DNA from: Termitomyces sp. T153
Taxonomy: Eukaryota > Basidiomycota > Agaricomycetes > Agaricales > Lyophyllaceae
Assembly (NCBI GenBank): GCA_018296165.2
Contig: JACKQL020000255.1
Coordinates: forward strand, 1-24,450
Reading direction: 5' to 3'
Length of the DNA stretch: 24,450 nt
This document shows positions 1-10,303 of this stretch, one piece after another. The number at the start of each line of letters is the position of its first letter. Within the stretch, counting starts at the first letter, position 1. The notes under the pieces were generated by a model, which was given only the letters and a program-made list of their open reading frames with translations, ran no database searches and had not been told where the DNA came from. The translations under genes and the position numbers were made by a program.

Positions 1-2
1 CT

Positions 3-1022
3 ACCACTTCCCCTACACCCTCTGCAGTTGCAGAAAGGACCTTTTCTGCACCTAGCTTTGGCCTTTCCACTCTCTGCTCCAATCTTCCTTGCTCCACACT
101 CCCAGATTTATTTAATGGGGACTCTAAGGTTGGAGAATGTTTCCTTCAATCCTACATCACCTATATCCAGTTGAGCAGTGAAGCTTTTGCCTTCAATGCC
201 CTGAAGATTGCCTGAGTCCTCTCTTACATGAAAACTGGCAAATCTTTGACCTACATGTTGTACATATTCCAGCACTCTGGTGTAGTAGAAAATTCCATAG
301 ATTGGACAGAGTTTGAGAAGGATTTTCAAGCTGAGTTCTTTCCCCTTGATCCTGCCAAGACCACCACCTTTTCCCTTCAAGACTGGAATTAGTACAGTTG
401 AAGGAAGTAGTCCCCAGACAAGTACATTGACTCATTTGATACACTAGTAGAACAGGCCAGATATCCTGATGGTCTGCAGCTCTGCCTCACCTCTGCAAAG
501 GACTCCACCCCTCTCTCATGGACTGTATCAAGTGGAGGGACACCCTGATGATGAATATGTTGACACTTGGTTCAAGGTGGCATGTGAGCAGTGGCAGCTG
601 AAATGAGAGCTTTGTTGCACTCAGCACTCCACCACTACCTTGCATGCTTCACTTTCTCATGGCAGGTTTACCTCCCAAGTCCCCCCTTCTACCCCATCCC
701 CATGCCAGGTCCTGTAGCAGTTGCCCCTTATGCATTACCTCTAGAAGTACTGATGGACATGGATGCCTCATGGCAGCATGCAGCCACTCCCCTGCTGTGC
801 AAATGATGTGGGAAGGCTGGCCACTTGACCTGCTATTGTCCCAAGCAGTTGAAAGTACACTACCTTTCTTTTTTAGAGCACAAGGAGCTGCTAGTCCAGC
901 TTCTGGAAGCTCAGATAGCATCTGGGGACCTTTCACCAGATGCACCTGGAGTGGAGCCAGCTGTTAAAGAGGCAGGGAGTGCAACTGTCATTTGGGTTGA
1001 GTTGGAGGAGAATTTTCAGTGA
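3..1022 (+). pseudogene. gag: Ty3/Gypsy Gag polyprotein, decayed
   Basis: Capsid/nucleocapsid protein that would package element RNA in cytoplasmic particles. The reading starts in frame at position 3, with a Ser/Thr/Pro-rich leader and then the capsid core (FNGD at 111-122; YMKTGK near 226; FEKDFQAEFFPL near 312-347). The nucleocapsid end holds a CX2CX4HX4C zinc knuckle with Cys codons at 798, 807 and 837 and His at 822. Breaks: stops at 213, 390, 399 and 408, a frame change near 485 and another near 690, and a TGA at 804 inside the zinc knuckle. All these stops fit C-to-T change of CAG or CGA codons, except the one at 213, which probably replaced Trp. Family assignment rests on motif order and the knuckle. 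Confidence 0.75.
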
Positions 1023-1665
1023 GGCAATGGATGACCTGTATGCTCCTGTTGCATAGCCCAATTTGTTTCACTCCCTTGTCTGTAGAGTCAAATATATCTG
1101 CTGCTATCTTTTATGCTGCAACTGAAACAATAACTCCCTCCTCTGACATACAACCCCCCCTCTCAGCTAAAGCCTCAGCTGGGAATACCCCTCTTAGCAC
1201 ATGCCCTCAGATGCTTGCATGGGAACAGCATCTTTCTCATTGCTACATTGTTGCTTCCACTCCTTTTGCCAACTCCTTGAAGCTACAGGTAGAAATTGAG
1301 ATGATGGATACTCAGCAGACTCAAAGTGTTGCTGCCTTGCTTGATAGCAGGGTAACAGGTTTTTTCCTTGACATGGACTTAGTGCAGTACCATTGCCTCA
1401 CTACCTGCTCCCTCTCTCATCTGATTCATATGTACAATGTTGATGGCATTCTTAACACAGCTGGCTCTATTTGTTCTGTGGTGGATCTGGTGTTTTGTTA
1501 TCAGGAACACTCATAGTGTGCCACTTTTTCTGTCACTAGTCTGGGGAAGCAAGACATGATCTTAGTGTTCACCTGATTATGTGAACACAACCCTGAGATT
1601 GACCTGACCAAAGGCAAGATGAAGATGAGTTATCATCCCTGACATTGCACATGTAACATTTCCAT
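1019..1665 (+). pseudogene. Ty3/Gypsy retropepsin (protease), decayed
   Basis: Aspartic protease that would cut the Gag-Pol polyprotein. It follows Gag with a one-base frame change near 1019. The catalytic block at 1337-1360 reads LLDSRVTG: the aspartate (codon 1343) is kept, but the following glycine of the family D-S/T-G triad has become arginine (codon 1349), which should abolish activity. Downstream blocks MYNVDGILNTAGSI and HNPEIDLTKGKMK match the C-terminal half of this protease family as I know it. In-frame stops lie at 1514 (TAG), 1574 (TGA) and 1640 (TGA). Similarity fades after about 1665, where linker and reverse transcriptase would be expected. Confidence 0.7.
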
Positions 1666-2068
1666 TATGGGTTGCACAGCTTATGGTTCACACAATGTAA
1701 GTCAAAACCAGTCAATAATTCTGTCTCCAAAGTATGAAGTAAGGCACTGCCTTATATAAGTACTAGTACAATACTTTTAGGAATAGTGTCATGTGATGCT
1801 ATCAGTGTAGTTAACCAATAAGTAAAATATATATATGTGTGTAATGGATGCTCCATTACATACCCCCCTTTTGAGTCTGTCAATGGACTCACTTCTACAC
1901 CACTAAAGTCGAAAAATAAAGGGTGAGATATGGTGTCCCACCCAAGAGTGTGCACCAGAATTTGCATGTGAATTCTTATGTATATCAGTAGTAGAATCAA
2001 TCAATTCTACATGGACAAGTATACTTCAGTGCAATGTCCAACTGTGCTGAGTGCATCATATGGGCTGC
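1666..2068. other. Gene-free stretch with one hairpin
   Basis: No supported gene. The stretch separates the protease remnant (plus strand) from the 3' end of a minus-strand pseudogene. It is AT-rich, with a TA run near 1828-1836, and contains a perfect inverted repeat at 1840-1860. CpG is nearly absent. Confidence 0.5.
1840..1860. repeat. Perfect 9-bp inverted repeat (hairpin)
   Basis: TGTAATGGA, a three-base loop TGC, then TCCATTACA. The outer bases are TG and CA, as at an LTR end, and a C run follows. It could be a terminus of another LTR element, a terminator-like hairpin, or chance. No matching second end or target duplication was found. Confidence 0.4.
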
Positions 2069-4045
2069 TCAAGCCCATGTACAATTACCAACTTGTGGTG
2101 AGCTATGATAGTAGCTCACCCCACTTGTTTGTTCATCCATCTTTGAGGCCTCCCCTTCCTCATCACTCATGATGTCTGCCCAGCACTCCAATACAGTGTT
2201 GGCTGTATCACTGGAGCCACTGGTTCCAGCCTCAGAGGCAGTAGAAGTAGCAATGTTAGTCACTACTGCCACTTCTGTATGGCTGGGGATGACCTGTGGA
2301 GTCATTGCTGGTGGGACTGGTGTAGTCAATATGGAATTGTCAGCATAGTCCAATACCATGGACTCCTCTGTAGGTGCATGTTCTGAAGACACACCAGAGC
2401 TCAATAGTGGTGTAGTGGTGGTAGACTTGGCTACAGCTACTGACAATGAAGGCCCCTCCTCAGTTGGGGCTGCACTTGTGGTGGGAGCCACTGATGAGGG
2501 CTCCTCTGCAGCAGCTCATGAGGCTCTCATGACCTCTGCTGGTCAGTGCATGAGGTGAGTGAAGATACCATCCTCATTGAAGCACAGCCACTCAGCTGCA
2601 TCAGGAGGAGAGTGACCTCTGCTCTCATAAATCTGGAGGAGCACACGGAAGCACTCCCAGTCATCAGCAGTGGGGATGTACCATCCATTGTATCTCAGTA
2701 TGGGAGGGGGTACCCCAATGGTTTGAAGTCAATGATGGCATTCATTGTTGACTCACGTGAACAAGTCTGTGTGCAGCATGCTCCTGGACCAATGTTGATC
2801 AAGAAAGCATATACCAAAGGTATATGTGTGATTCACCCAGGAGGGAGGCACACAGTTAGCAAGGAGGTAATGTATCACCTCCATCTCAGTCAAATTGTTA
2901 ATTTGTGTAGGCAGCACTTGCAGCCTATGTAGAGTGAAGGTGTGGGAAGTAATACTATCAAACTCCCCTACACCCAATTGGTAGTTGTCTACCACATCTC
3001 AATAGAGATGCAGTTGAGCAACCACCATGGCAAACAGCCTAATATAGGCTGATCATGCATGCAGTGCAGTTAGGGCTAGTGCCTGACCCAGAATGTAGCC
3101 AAAGACTGATTGTCAGTCTACATGCAAGGAGGCATTGGTGGCCACACCTGAGTACAGGTTCTGTGAACCTGGGTGGCCATGGTGCATGATGTACTGTGCC
3201 CATGCCTGGATGTCAAAGTGGTGGCTGATCAGGACTTGGGTAAGTCCCACTCCCTGCATATTGTTATCTGTGTGGCTTAGCATGGCCAACAAACAGGAGG
3301 GTAAGGGGACTGGTACCCAATGGCAGTCCTCTCTAGGCAGAGATGTTTCCAACTCTGCTGGGGTTAGCTCCATAGCCTGCCTCATTGTGTGGTCCCTCAA
3401 CTGTGGAGCTGTATAGAAGGAGATCCAATGAAACTCTTAAAGGAGGCAAGTGGCATGAATCTGCTCCCTCATTGTGACCTTGGATCTGCCATCCCAAATG
3501 AGTTTCAGGATCAGACAAATCTGCTCTGGATTCATGGGCATCCCACAAGGAGCCCATTGATACAGTAATTCATAATGTGGGGATATGTGAGATATCCCAG
3601 CCATCTCCATTGAGTGGGCAAAGACCACTTTGTCACCAATACAAACTGTGTTGGTCATTGGTGACTAATGCAAGTTGGGGTGTAGCATACCCCTGAAGTC
3701 ATTCTGGTGCTTGAAGCACTCACAAACCAACATGGTATCCCAGGCATCTGGTAGGTGGCCAGGCACTGTATCATTTAGACACTTGAGGTCCATTTTGGAC
3801 TTCTCAGCATTGATGGCTAACAGCCATTTGGCATTAGCATTGTGCTGCTTCTTGCAATGACACTCATTAACATTGTCATCAGAGTCACTGTCCAAAATAT
3901 GTCATTTAGACATAGGGAGATCATCATCCTCATCATCATTGCTACCTGAGTTGGGTGCTACTGGGGCACCTGCTATTGCTTGAGCAGCTGCTGGCTGGGT
4001 GACATAGAATTCTTCATCATGTGGATCTTGGTGCACTGGTGGCAT
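2069..4045 (-). pseudogene. Unrecognised gene of about 658 codons, killed by ten nonsense codons
   Basis: One minus-strand frame runs from an ATG at 4045 to a TGA at 2071-2069 with no frameshift, interrupted by TGA at 3904, 3115, 3055, 3001, 2755, 2731, 2545 and 2518, TAG at 3667 and TAA at 3439 (first base given). About 31 stops would be expected by chance. Each can be produced by C-to-T change of CGA, CAG or CAA. In order, the protein has a Gln/Ala-rich N-terminus, acidic runs (NDDEDDD; ILDSDSDD, resembling a SUMO-interacting motif), a central part rich in His, Trp and Met, as expected when Arg codons decay, a block with RYNGWYIPTADDWECF, and a Ser/Thr/Pro-rich acidic C-terminus (MSDEEGEASKMDEQ). 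I recognise no domain. The frame remains fairly readable upstream to 4149, but with three more stops. A transposon-linked origin is possible and unproven. Confidence 0.6.
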
Positions 4046-4090
4046 ATACTCCTGCAACTAACCTCCTCTCTCCAATAAGATCATCTTCAG

Positions 4091-4149
4091 CACTGACCCA
4101 GCAAGCTAAGGAAAACTTTGACAAGCTCATCTTAAAGCACAATCTCTAG
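4091..4149 (+). pseudogene. Possible exon end of a plus-strand gene split by element 1
   Basis: The plus strand reads a charged peptide (LTQQAKENFDKLILKHNL) ending in TAG exactly at the element 1 insertion point. A CTAAC at 4058-4062 and a CAG at 4088-4090 could be branch site and acceptor for an exon starting at 4091. If element 1 is removed, the next bases (12877 onward) start with a GTGTGC donor, and the frame continues in phase 0 at 12930. The last codon TAG would be a decayed CAG. The segment lies just upstream of the minus-strand pseudogene's ATG, so which strand was coding here is not certain. Confidence 0.35.
4146..4149. repeat. Left target-site duplication (CTAG) of element 1
   Basis: CTAG directly precedes the LTR start TGATACG; CTAG also directly follows the 3' LTR end GCATCA at 12873-12876. 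Four bases is short, but both copies abut TG/CA termini that are themselves inverted (TGAT/ATCA). Confidence 0.65.
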
Positions 4150-4624
4150 TGATACGTCTGTCTTGTACTTGAGACAGGTTGAAAGAACTAGTAAAAACTG
4201 AGTTTACCAATTAAACAAGCTGAAAACTGTAAGCTTGGGTAAGATGCCAAAAGCTGTAGGCATAAGAACATACCTAGTAAAATAAGAATCACCAAAGAAC
4301 CCATAAAGCATGCATGCAACAATGCCAGCAGGATCTATGACATCAAGAACAGAGGCTGGTCATGCGTTCAATTAACAATCAATGGCTGTGCTTGGCAAAA
4401 CTGGCTAGAAAGCTAACCAACACCAAGGACAGCCATGAATGTCTAAACACAACAATAAAACCCTACCTCCCCTTGATACCATATGCCAGACCACCTGAGA
4501 TCCAAGCTGGCCACCATACAAACCACGCAAAGTCTATTGGAAAGAAGTTGGAGGGAAAAAGAGTAAGAGAAAAGAGGTCGGACAAATGAAAAACTGAGTA
4601 ATGCCAACCCAGCACATCATCTTG
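4150..4624 (+). repeat. 5' LTR of element 1, truncated
   Basis: Aligns without gaps to 12003-12477 of the 3' LTR. After 4624 the similarity stops and gag-like coding sequence begins. The missing part (equivalent of 12478-12872) carries the TATA box, the presumed transcription start and poly(A) signal region, and the primer-binding site that should follow is absent too. A single deletion from inside the LTR into the leader or early gag would explain this. Confidence 0.85.
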
Positions 4625-4668
4625 GGCTTTGATTCCTTTGGAGAGGACTATACTTGGTCTGCTTTTGA

Positions 4669-6471
4669 GAGAAAGAGATCAAGGAGTCTTATCCAGAAGC
4701 AGTGGATGACACAGGTAGTGTTGCAAACCTGGACAGAATCTGCAAAGAACATGCCAGACTTAGTAGGAATGACACTACAGAAATCCATTCTCTCATAAGA
4801 AAATATAGAGCTGAGGCTAGAAAGTTGGCTAAGGTCACTGGGAATGGGTCTCTGGTAGACAAGTCCTTGGGGTGCTTTACCCCAGCTTTTGGAGATGTGA
4901 TTGAGGAGAGGTTGATCAGTAGATATGGCCACTACAAAGACCCTGCTAGAAATAGGCACAAGGACAACAAGTATGACCTATCAGAAGTGCTGACAGTAGT
5001 AGGGACCTTGATGGATGGTGCTACTATAAGGAGCCTTAGAGAGGAGAAAATAGAGAAAATAGAAACTAGAAGGGGGAACATTAAGGAGGAGGAAGTGGAG
5101 GAGAAAATGGCTCATCTACAAGATGCCATGGTTACCATTGGGAAACAAGTGGGGTGCATCCAGAGTACCATACAAGCTTTGCAAGCTGGTCAGTTGGACA
5201 TGTGCAATACCTTCTTGAATACCAAAGGAAGCCAGGGTATAAGGGCAGAAGGCCCTCCTACATTTCCAACTTCTGGAAGAAGTGGTATTACTTGCTTCTA
5301 TTGTTGGCAAACTGGACAGAGAATCTCAGAGTGTGAAGTCATCAAGGGAGATGTACAAAAGGGATGGATCATCCTATTAGAAGGGAGAGCCAGACTACCT
5401 AATGGTGCTCCTTTACCTAAGGATCCTGCTGGTATATCTCCTCATGCTAGACTAGCACAAGTACATGATAAGCAGGTGAATATGTACTTTGGATGGCCAG
5501 AAGATGACACTCCAGAGACAGTCACTTACTCTGCCTTGATTCCACCTAGAGTAGCACCAAAACTGGACCTACCTTTTGAGAAGGTTCCAGCCATCAATGA
5601 GGGACCAGACTTGCCAGTGCAGGACACTGTTAAAAGTTCCTTAACAAGAACAAGGAGGAAGGAGTGGGATAGGACCATTGATAGGCTCTGGGAGGCTACT
5701 GTACCTTTCAGTACTGGAGGACTGTTAGATATGGCTTCTGGATTAAGAGAAGCAATGATGCAAAAATTGACTCTCAAATTATGGACTCGATCTAGGGACC
5801 CCAATATCCCAAGGGTAGCAGTTCAACAGCAGACTGTAAGGAAGAAGAAACCACCTGACAAAGTAGATGTCAATGACCTACCAATGGCAACCTATTTCAT
5901 TATAGATGGGACACAGGATGATTTGCCTACTGGTGCAGTAGTGCATCAGGATTGTGTAGCCACTTACTTGGAAAATATCCCTCCAGGAGAAAAACTGGTA
6001 GTGGTGTATGTGGCTAGAGATTTGCAAGTGTTGAGATCCTTGAACCCCATTGTCAATCAAAGGGGACAAGTAGAGATGATTCTGGATAGTGGTTTTGAGA
6101 TAGTCTGTATAGCACTAGATGAGGCACTTCATTTAGGATTAACTTGGGATCCAGACATATGTTTAAGGATGGAGAGTGCCAACAGTCAAGTGAATACATC
6201 AGTTGGTTTAGCCAAAAATGTGCCATTTACTTCTGCTGAAGGCTTCACCATTTATCTACAAGTGCATATCTTTGTCAAGCCAGCTTATACTGTCTTGTTG
6301 GGTTGTCCTTTTGACACACTGACAGAAAGCAACATATAAAATCTTCAAGATGGCAGTGCCATCATAACTATCAGAGATCCTAATACTGGTTGCCAGACTG
6401 CCCTGCCCACTCTTCAAAGAGGGAAGGTGCCAAAGGCAGGTGTTGGAGGAGATAGTGATCCAAAATTTTGA
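4669..6471 (+). CDS. gag: Ty3/Gypsy Gag-protease, broken reading frame (element 1)
   Basis: Structural protein plus aspartic protease. The clean frame opens after a TGA at 4666; in another frame, about 4620-4668 encodes plausible further N-terminal sequence (FGEDYTWSAFE), so a frameshift near 4668 and loss of the true start are likely. Parts: helical capsid-like region; Glu/Lys-rich probable coiled coil near 5040-5120; zinc knuckle at 5293-5334 (Cys codons 5293, 5302, 5332), in which the usual histidine is glutamine (CAG, 5317); protease with ILDSG (Asp codon 6085) and LLGCPFD near 6295-6315. A TAA at 6337 interrupts the frame; the following in-frame codons (ITIRDPNTG near 6367) still fit the family, so this was probably CAA. 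The frame ends at TGA 6469, where the polymerase frame takes over one base back. Confidence 0.8.
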
Positions 6472-9128
6472 ATCTCAATGATCTGGTCAGCAACCAGGGA
6501 GAGGTGGCAGTGATGATTGGAGAGAAGGAGAATGGTGAAGTAATAGTGACTGGATACACTATAAATCATAGTGGATTCAAGAACCAGGAGTTGAGAGATG
6601 TGTATCTGCAGGCCTTTGCTGCAGAGGGAGATATGAGAGGCAGAGATGAGAAGACATTAGCAGCCTATCTAAATAGGCAGCTGTGTCAGATACCAGAGGA
6701 GTTAGAGGAGGTCTTAGTACAGCAGGAAAGCCTAGAGCTAGAAGCAGGTGTGGGGAAAACTGCACAAGTGTTTTCTAAGAAATACAAACCTGTTGCTAGA
6801 AAGGTGAAACCTGTACTAGGAACCTCTCCTGAGAAGTTCAGAATTGAAAGGTGTATCACTGGAGATCCACTAGCAGACATGCCAAAGTTGGACCCAAACC
6901 CACCTGATTTCAAACCCACAGGGAGGTACACTGCTGAGTGCAAGGAGATCATTGACCAAGTACATGGTGATGGTTTCCTATGGCCAGAGGAGATGAAGGC
7001 AGTACATCATCTAATGATGCTGCAGAATGAGGCTTTTGCATGGGATGATTCTCAAAGAGGTAGGCTCAAGGAGGAATTCTTCCCTCCTGTAGTAATGCTA
7101 GTAATTCCTCACACCCCCTGGGTATTAAAGAACATTCCCATTGCTCCTGGACTCAGAGATAAAATCTGCCAGATGATAAAGCAGAAAATTGAGGCAGGAG
7201 TGTATGAGCCATCCAACTCTTCATACCAGTCCCAGTGGTTCACAGCATTGAAGAAGGATGGTGAGAGTTTGAGGATAGTTCACAGCTTGGAACCTTTAAA
7301 CAAAGTGACCATAGCACACTCTGGATTGCCACCAGCAACTGAAGAGTTGGCTAGTCATTTTGCTGGCAGAGCTTGTAGAGGAATCTTTGACTTGTATGTG
7401 GGATATGATGAGAGAGTGTTGGATGTGAGGTCTAGGGACTATACCACCTTTCAGACACCCTTTGGTGCTCTAAGGTTGGTAACCCTGCCAATGGGCTGGA
7501 CAAATTCAGTACCAATCTTTCATGATGACATTACCTTCATCTTGAAAGATGAGATACCTCATGTAACTTGGCCATATATTGATGATGTACCAATCAGAGG
7601 TCCACCTCACAGATATGAATTGCCAGATGGAGGCTATGAGGTTATCCCAGAAAATCCAGGCATTAGGAGATTTGTATGGGAGCATCTGCAGAATGTAAAC
7701 AGAGTGTTACAAAGAATCAAATATGCTGGAGGAACTTTCTCTGGGAAAAAGTCAGTAGTCTGTGCAGATGAGATTGTAGTAGTTGGACACAGGTGTTCCT
7801 ATGAGGGACAGAAACCTGAGACCAAGCAGTTGGCCATTGTTATGGGGTGGGGTGATTGCCAGGACAAGTCAGATGTCAGAGCTTTCCTAGGTACTTGTGG
7901 TACCTTTAGGATGTTCATTAAAGACTATGCTAAAGTGGCTGCACCCATCAACAAATTGACTCAAAACCACACACCATTTGTTTGGGGTGAGGAACAGCAG
8001 TCAGCAATGGCTCAGTTGAAGAAGTTGCTAGCTGAAAGTGCACATCTAAAACCACTTGGCTATGAGTCAGAAGGGGCAGTAGTCTTATCAGTTGACACTT
8101 CTTGGATGGCAGTGGGTTTTGGAATATTCCAGAAAGCTCCAGACAATCCTAAGCAATGCACTTGTGCTAAGCTAGGATCCATCACCTTGAATGAGAGGGA
8201 GGCAAGAATCTCACAACCTAAGAGAGAACTCTATGGTTTGATGAGAGCCTTGCAAGCTAATAAGTATTGGCTAGTCAGTTGTAGGAAGCTTGTAGTGGAG
8301 ACTGATGCCAAGTATTTGAAGGGAATGCTAAGCAATCCTGGAGTAGGACCTAATGCCACCATCATGAGATGGATTGAGGATGTACTACTCTATCATTTTA
8401 CTTTGAGGCATGTGCCAGGAAAAACCTTTAGTGTTGATGGCCTGTCTAGGAGGCTCAAGCAGCCAGGAGATGAGGAGTACCCACCTGTTAATCCAGAGTT
8501 GGTGGACAACCCAAAGACTATGCACTTTGAATATCCAGCTAAAATCAACAATGAACCAGGATGGGAGGATTGGGAACCCTTAGCACTTGAGGAGTTTGCA
8601 GATCAAATTGACACTATAGGTGGCTATCTAAATGCAGTAACCACTGAAGTATCAGACTTTGAACAAGAACTTGATAGAGCAAGGTCTCAAGAGGTGAAAC
8701 TTAGGAAGGCAGTTCTAAGTCAGCAGCAGACCTCTAGAATAGATCCTGTTGCAGTACTATCTCTCTCTCAGCCTCTGTTACCCACAGAAGGTACTGAGAA
8801 AGGAAAGAAAGCAGACTTACAAGCCTACTTAGAACATAGGAAGGGTGGTGAGAGTGAACAGTGGGATGACTTGCTGCCAATTGTACAAAGCTGGCTACAA
8901 GACCCAAGTAAAGAACCTGAAGGTTTGAAGGGTTGGGACCCAGACAAGTTCAAGAGGTTTGCAAGGCAGTTCTTCTTTGATAAAAAGGGGAGGCTGTACA
9001 AACACAATCATGAGGCCAGGCATGAGATAGTAGTCAATATTGATAGGCAAATGTTCATGCTTAAATCAGCCCATGATGCCTTAGGGCATAGAGGGACTTA
9101 TGCAACTAAAATGTCAATACAAGGATGA
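6468..9128 (+). CDS. pol: Ty3/Gypsy Pol: reverse transcriptase, RNase H, integrase N-terminus
   Basis: Open for 886 codons. It copies element RNA into cDNA, removes the RNA strand and begins the integrase. The N-terminal third is linker. RT: motif [10 protein letters not shown] with its Asp codon at 7389, the substrate loop [15 protein letters not shown], and catalytic YIDD at 7575-7586. RNase H acidic residues: Asp 8094 (SVDTS), Glu 8226 (PKREL), Asp 8304 (ETDAK), Asp 8436 (VDGLS), so the catalytic set looks complete. The integrase HHCC finger starts with His codons 9072 and 9087. The start is not a real initiation codon: the frame joins the upstream protease frame at the AAAATTTTGA run (6462-6471), best explained by loss of one T. 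It ends at TGA 9126, where one lost base moves the integrase to the next frame. Confidence 0.9.
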   Translation: MNLNDLVSNQGEVAVMIGEKENGEVIVTGYTINHSGFKNQELRDVYLQAFAAEGDMRGRDEKTLAAYLNRQLCQIPEELEEVLVQQESLELEAGVGKTAQVFSKKYKPVARKVKPVLGTSPEKFRIERCITGDPLADMPKLDPNPPDFKPTGRYTAECKEIIDQVHGDGFLWPEEMKAVHHLMMLQNEAFAWDDSQRGRLKEEFFPPVVMLVIPHTPWVLKNIPIAPGLRDKICQMIKQKIEAGVYEPSNSSYQSQWFTALKKDGESLRIVHSLEPLNKVTIAHSGLPPATEELASHFAGRACRGIFDLYVGYDERVLDVRSRDYTTFQTPFGALRLVTLPMGWTNSVPIFHDDITFILKDEIPHVTWPYIDDVPIRGPPHRYELPDGGYEVIPENPGIRRFVWEHLQNVNRVLQRIKYAGGTFSGKKSVVCADEIVVVGHRCSYEGQKPETKQLAIVMGWGDCQDKSDVRAFLGTCGTFRMFIKDYAKVAAPINKLTQNHTPFVWGEEQQSAMAQLKKLLAESAHLKPLGYESEGAVVLSVDTSWMAVGFGIFQKAPDNPKQCTCAKLGSITLNEREARISQPKRELYGLMRALQANKYWLVSCRKLVVETDAKYLKGMLSNPGVGPNATIMRWIEDVLLYHFTLRHVPGKTFSVDGLSRRLKQPGDEEYPPVNPELVDNPKTMHFEYPAKINNEPGWEDWEPLALEEFADQIDTIGGYLNAVTTEVSDFEQELDRARSQEVKLRKAVLSQQQTSRIDPVAVLSLSQPLLPTEGTEKGKKADLQAYLEHRKGGESEQWDDLLPIVQSWLQDPSKEPEGLKGWDPDKFKRFARQFFFDKKGRLYKHNHEARHEIVVNIDRQMFMLKSAHDALGHRGTYATKMSIQG

Positions 9129-10303
9129 TTTGGTGGCCAGGAATTGATGGAGGTGTACAGTGGTATGTTGCGACTTGTCACAACTGTCAGATACATCAGA
9201 AGACAATTGTAAACAGAGCTCCCACAGTAACCTATACACCCTCTATCTTCCAAACAATCCACATTGATACCATGCACATGACTCCAGCTTCAAACGGTTG
9301 CAATTATATTGTCCATGGTAGGTGTGCATTGTCTTCATGGATGGAAGGGAGGCCTCTGTGCAAAGAAAACCATAAAACAATTGGTCAATGGTTGTTTGAG
9401 GATGTAATTTGTTGCTGGAGTTGCATTGCAGAAATCATCACTGACAATGCTGGACAATTCAAAAAGGTCACAGCTTGGATAGAGAATAAATATGGAATCA
9501 GAGGCATTGCCATCTCTCCATACAACTCTCAAGCTAATGGCAGAATTGAAAGACCACATTGGGATGTCAAGCAAGCTTTATTCAAAGCTTGTGAGGATCA
9601 CACTAAATGGTTTTGGTTCTTCTTCCATGTAATGTGGAGTGATCGCATTACTATCCAGCAGAGATTTGGATGTTCACCATACTTCATGGTCACTGGAGCT
9701 CATCCAACTCTACCTTTGGACTTGGTAGAGGCTACCTGGTTAATAGAATTACCAGAAGGGCCATTATCTACAGAAGAGTTGATTGGTTATCATGCTAGGG
9801 CCCTAGCCAAGCACCACCAACATGTAGGAGAGATGAGAGAAAGAGTTGGGAAGGACAAACTCCAATGGGCCTTGAAGTTTGCAGAAGAGCATAAAAACTC
9901 TATTAAAGACTTCAACTTCAAACCCTTGGACTTGGTCTTGGTTAAAAATATGATTACAGAAAGTTCACACAGTGCTAAAATGCTGCCTTGTTTTCATGGT
10001 CCAATGATAGTAATTGCTAAGACCAAGGGTGGCAGTTACATTGTGGCAGAGCTGGATGGGTCAGTTTGGCAGACCAGAGTTGCGGCTTTTAGAGTAGTCC
10101 CTTACAAAGCTCAAAGATGATTGGAGCTATCCCAAAGCCTAGAGCAATGGGTAGATATCACTCCAGAAAAGTTAAAAGAGTTGAGGGAAGAACTACAAAG
10201 GCCTACTATAAATGCTATGTCAGATCTGTCATTTAGATCTATAAGGCTTCATGAGCCTCTGGACCATGACACAATTAAGTCAGACAATAGCCCCAAAACT
10301 TGA
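9125..10303 (+). CDS. pol: Ty3/Gypsy integrase core and C-terminus, frame broken
   Basis: Continuation of Pol that would join cDNA ends to host DNA. It opens with WWPGIDGG and the CC half of the zinc finger (Cys codons 9176 and 9185). The catalytic triad is present: Asp 9266 (HIDTM), Asp 9443 (ITDNAGQF), Glu 9548 (NGRIERPH), with 34 residues between the last two, which I believe is normal for this fungal group. A C-terminal domain with GPMIVI and VAAFRVVPY follows. A TGA at 10118 cuts the frame, but reading on in the same frame to TGA 10301 gives a fitting tail ([16 protein letters not shown]), so the stop is probably a decayed CGA. The overlap with the preceding frame is damage, not a designed start. 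Confidence 0.85.

Larger units (their letters stand above)
1..1665 (+). mobile_element. Ty3/Gypsy remnant (gag-protease only), cut at left edge
   Basis: Decayed 5' coding part of a Ty3/Gypsy LTR retrotransposon on the plus strand. Gag with a CCHC knuckle is followed by an aspartic protease, the usual order in fungal elements. No LTR is visible, and reverse transcriptase, RNase H and integrase are absent: recognisable protein similarity stops near 1665. The Gag and protease are unlike those of element 1, so this is a different family. The left end lies outside the window. Confidence 0.75.

Noticed and set aside
2546..2932. Plus-strand open frame of 128 codons
   Set aside because: The opposite strand gives the more natural protein (RYNGWYIPTADDWECF) and is part of a frame continuous over about 2 kb.
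2069..4045. TGA recoding (eight of ten stops are TGA)
   Set aside because: CpG decay of CGA gives the same excess, TAG and TAA also occur, and no recoding is known to me in mushrooms.
6462..6471. Programmed -1 frameshift between protease and Pol
   Set aside because: The heptamer is not canonical in frame 0 and a stop codon precedes it; single-base loss in a T run is simpler.
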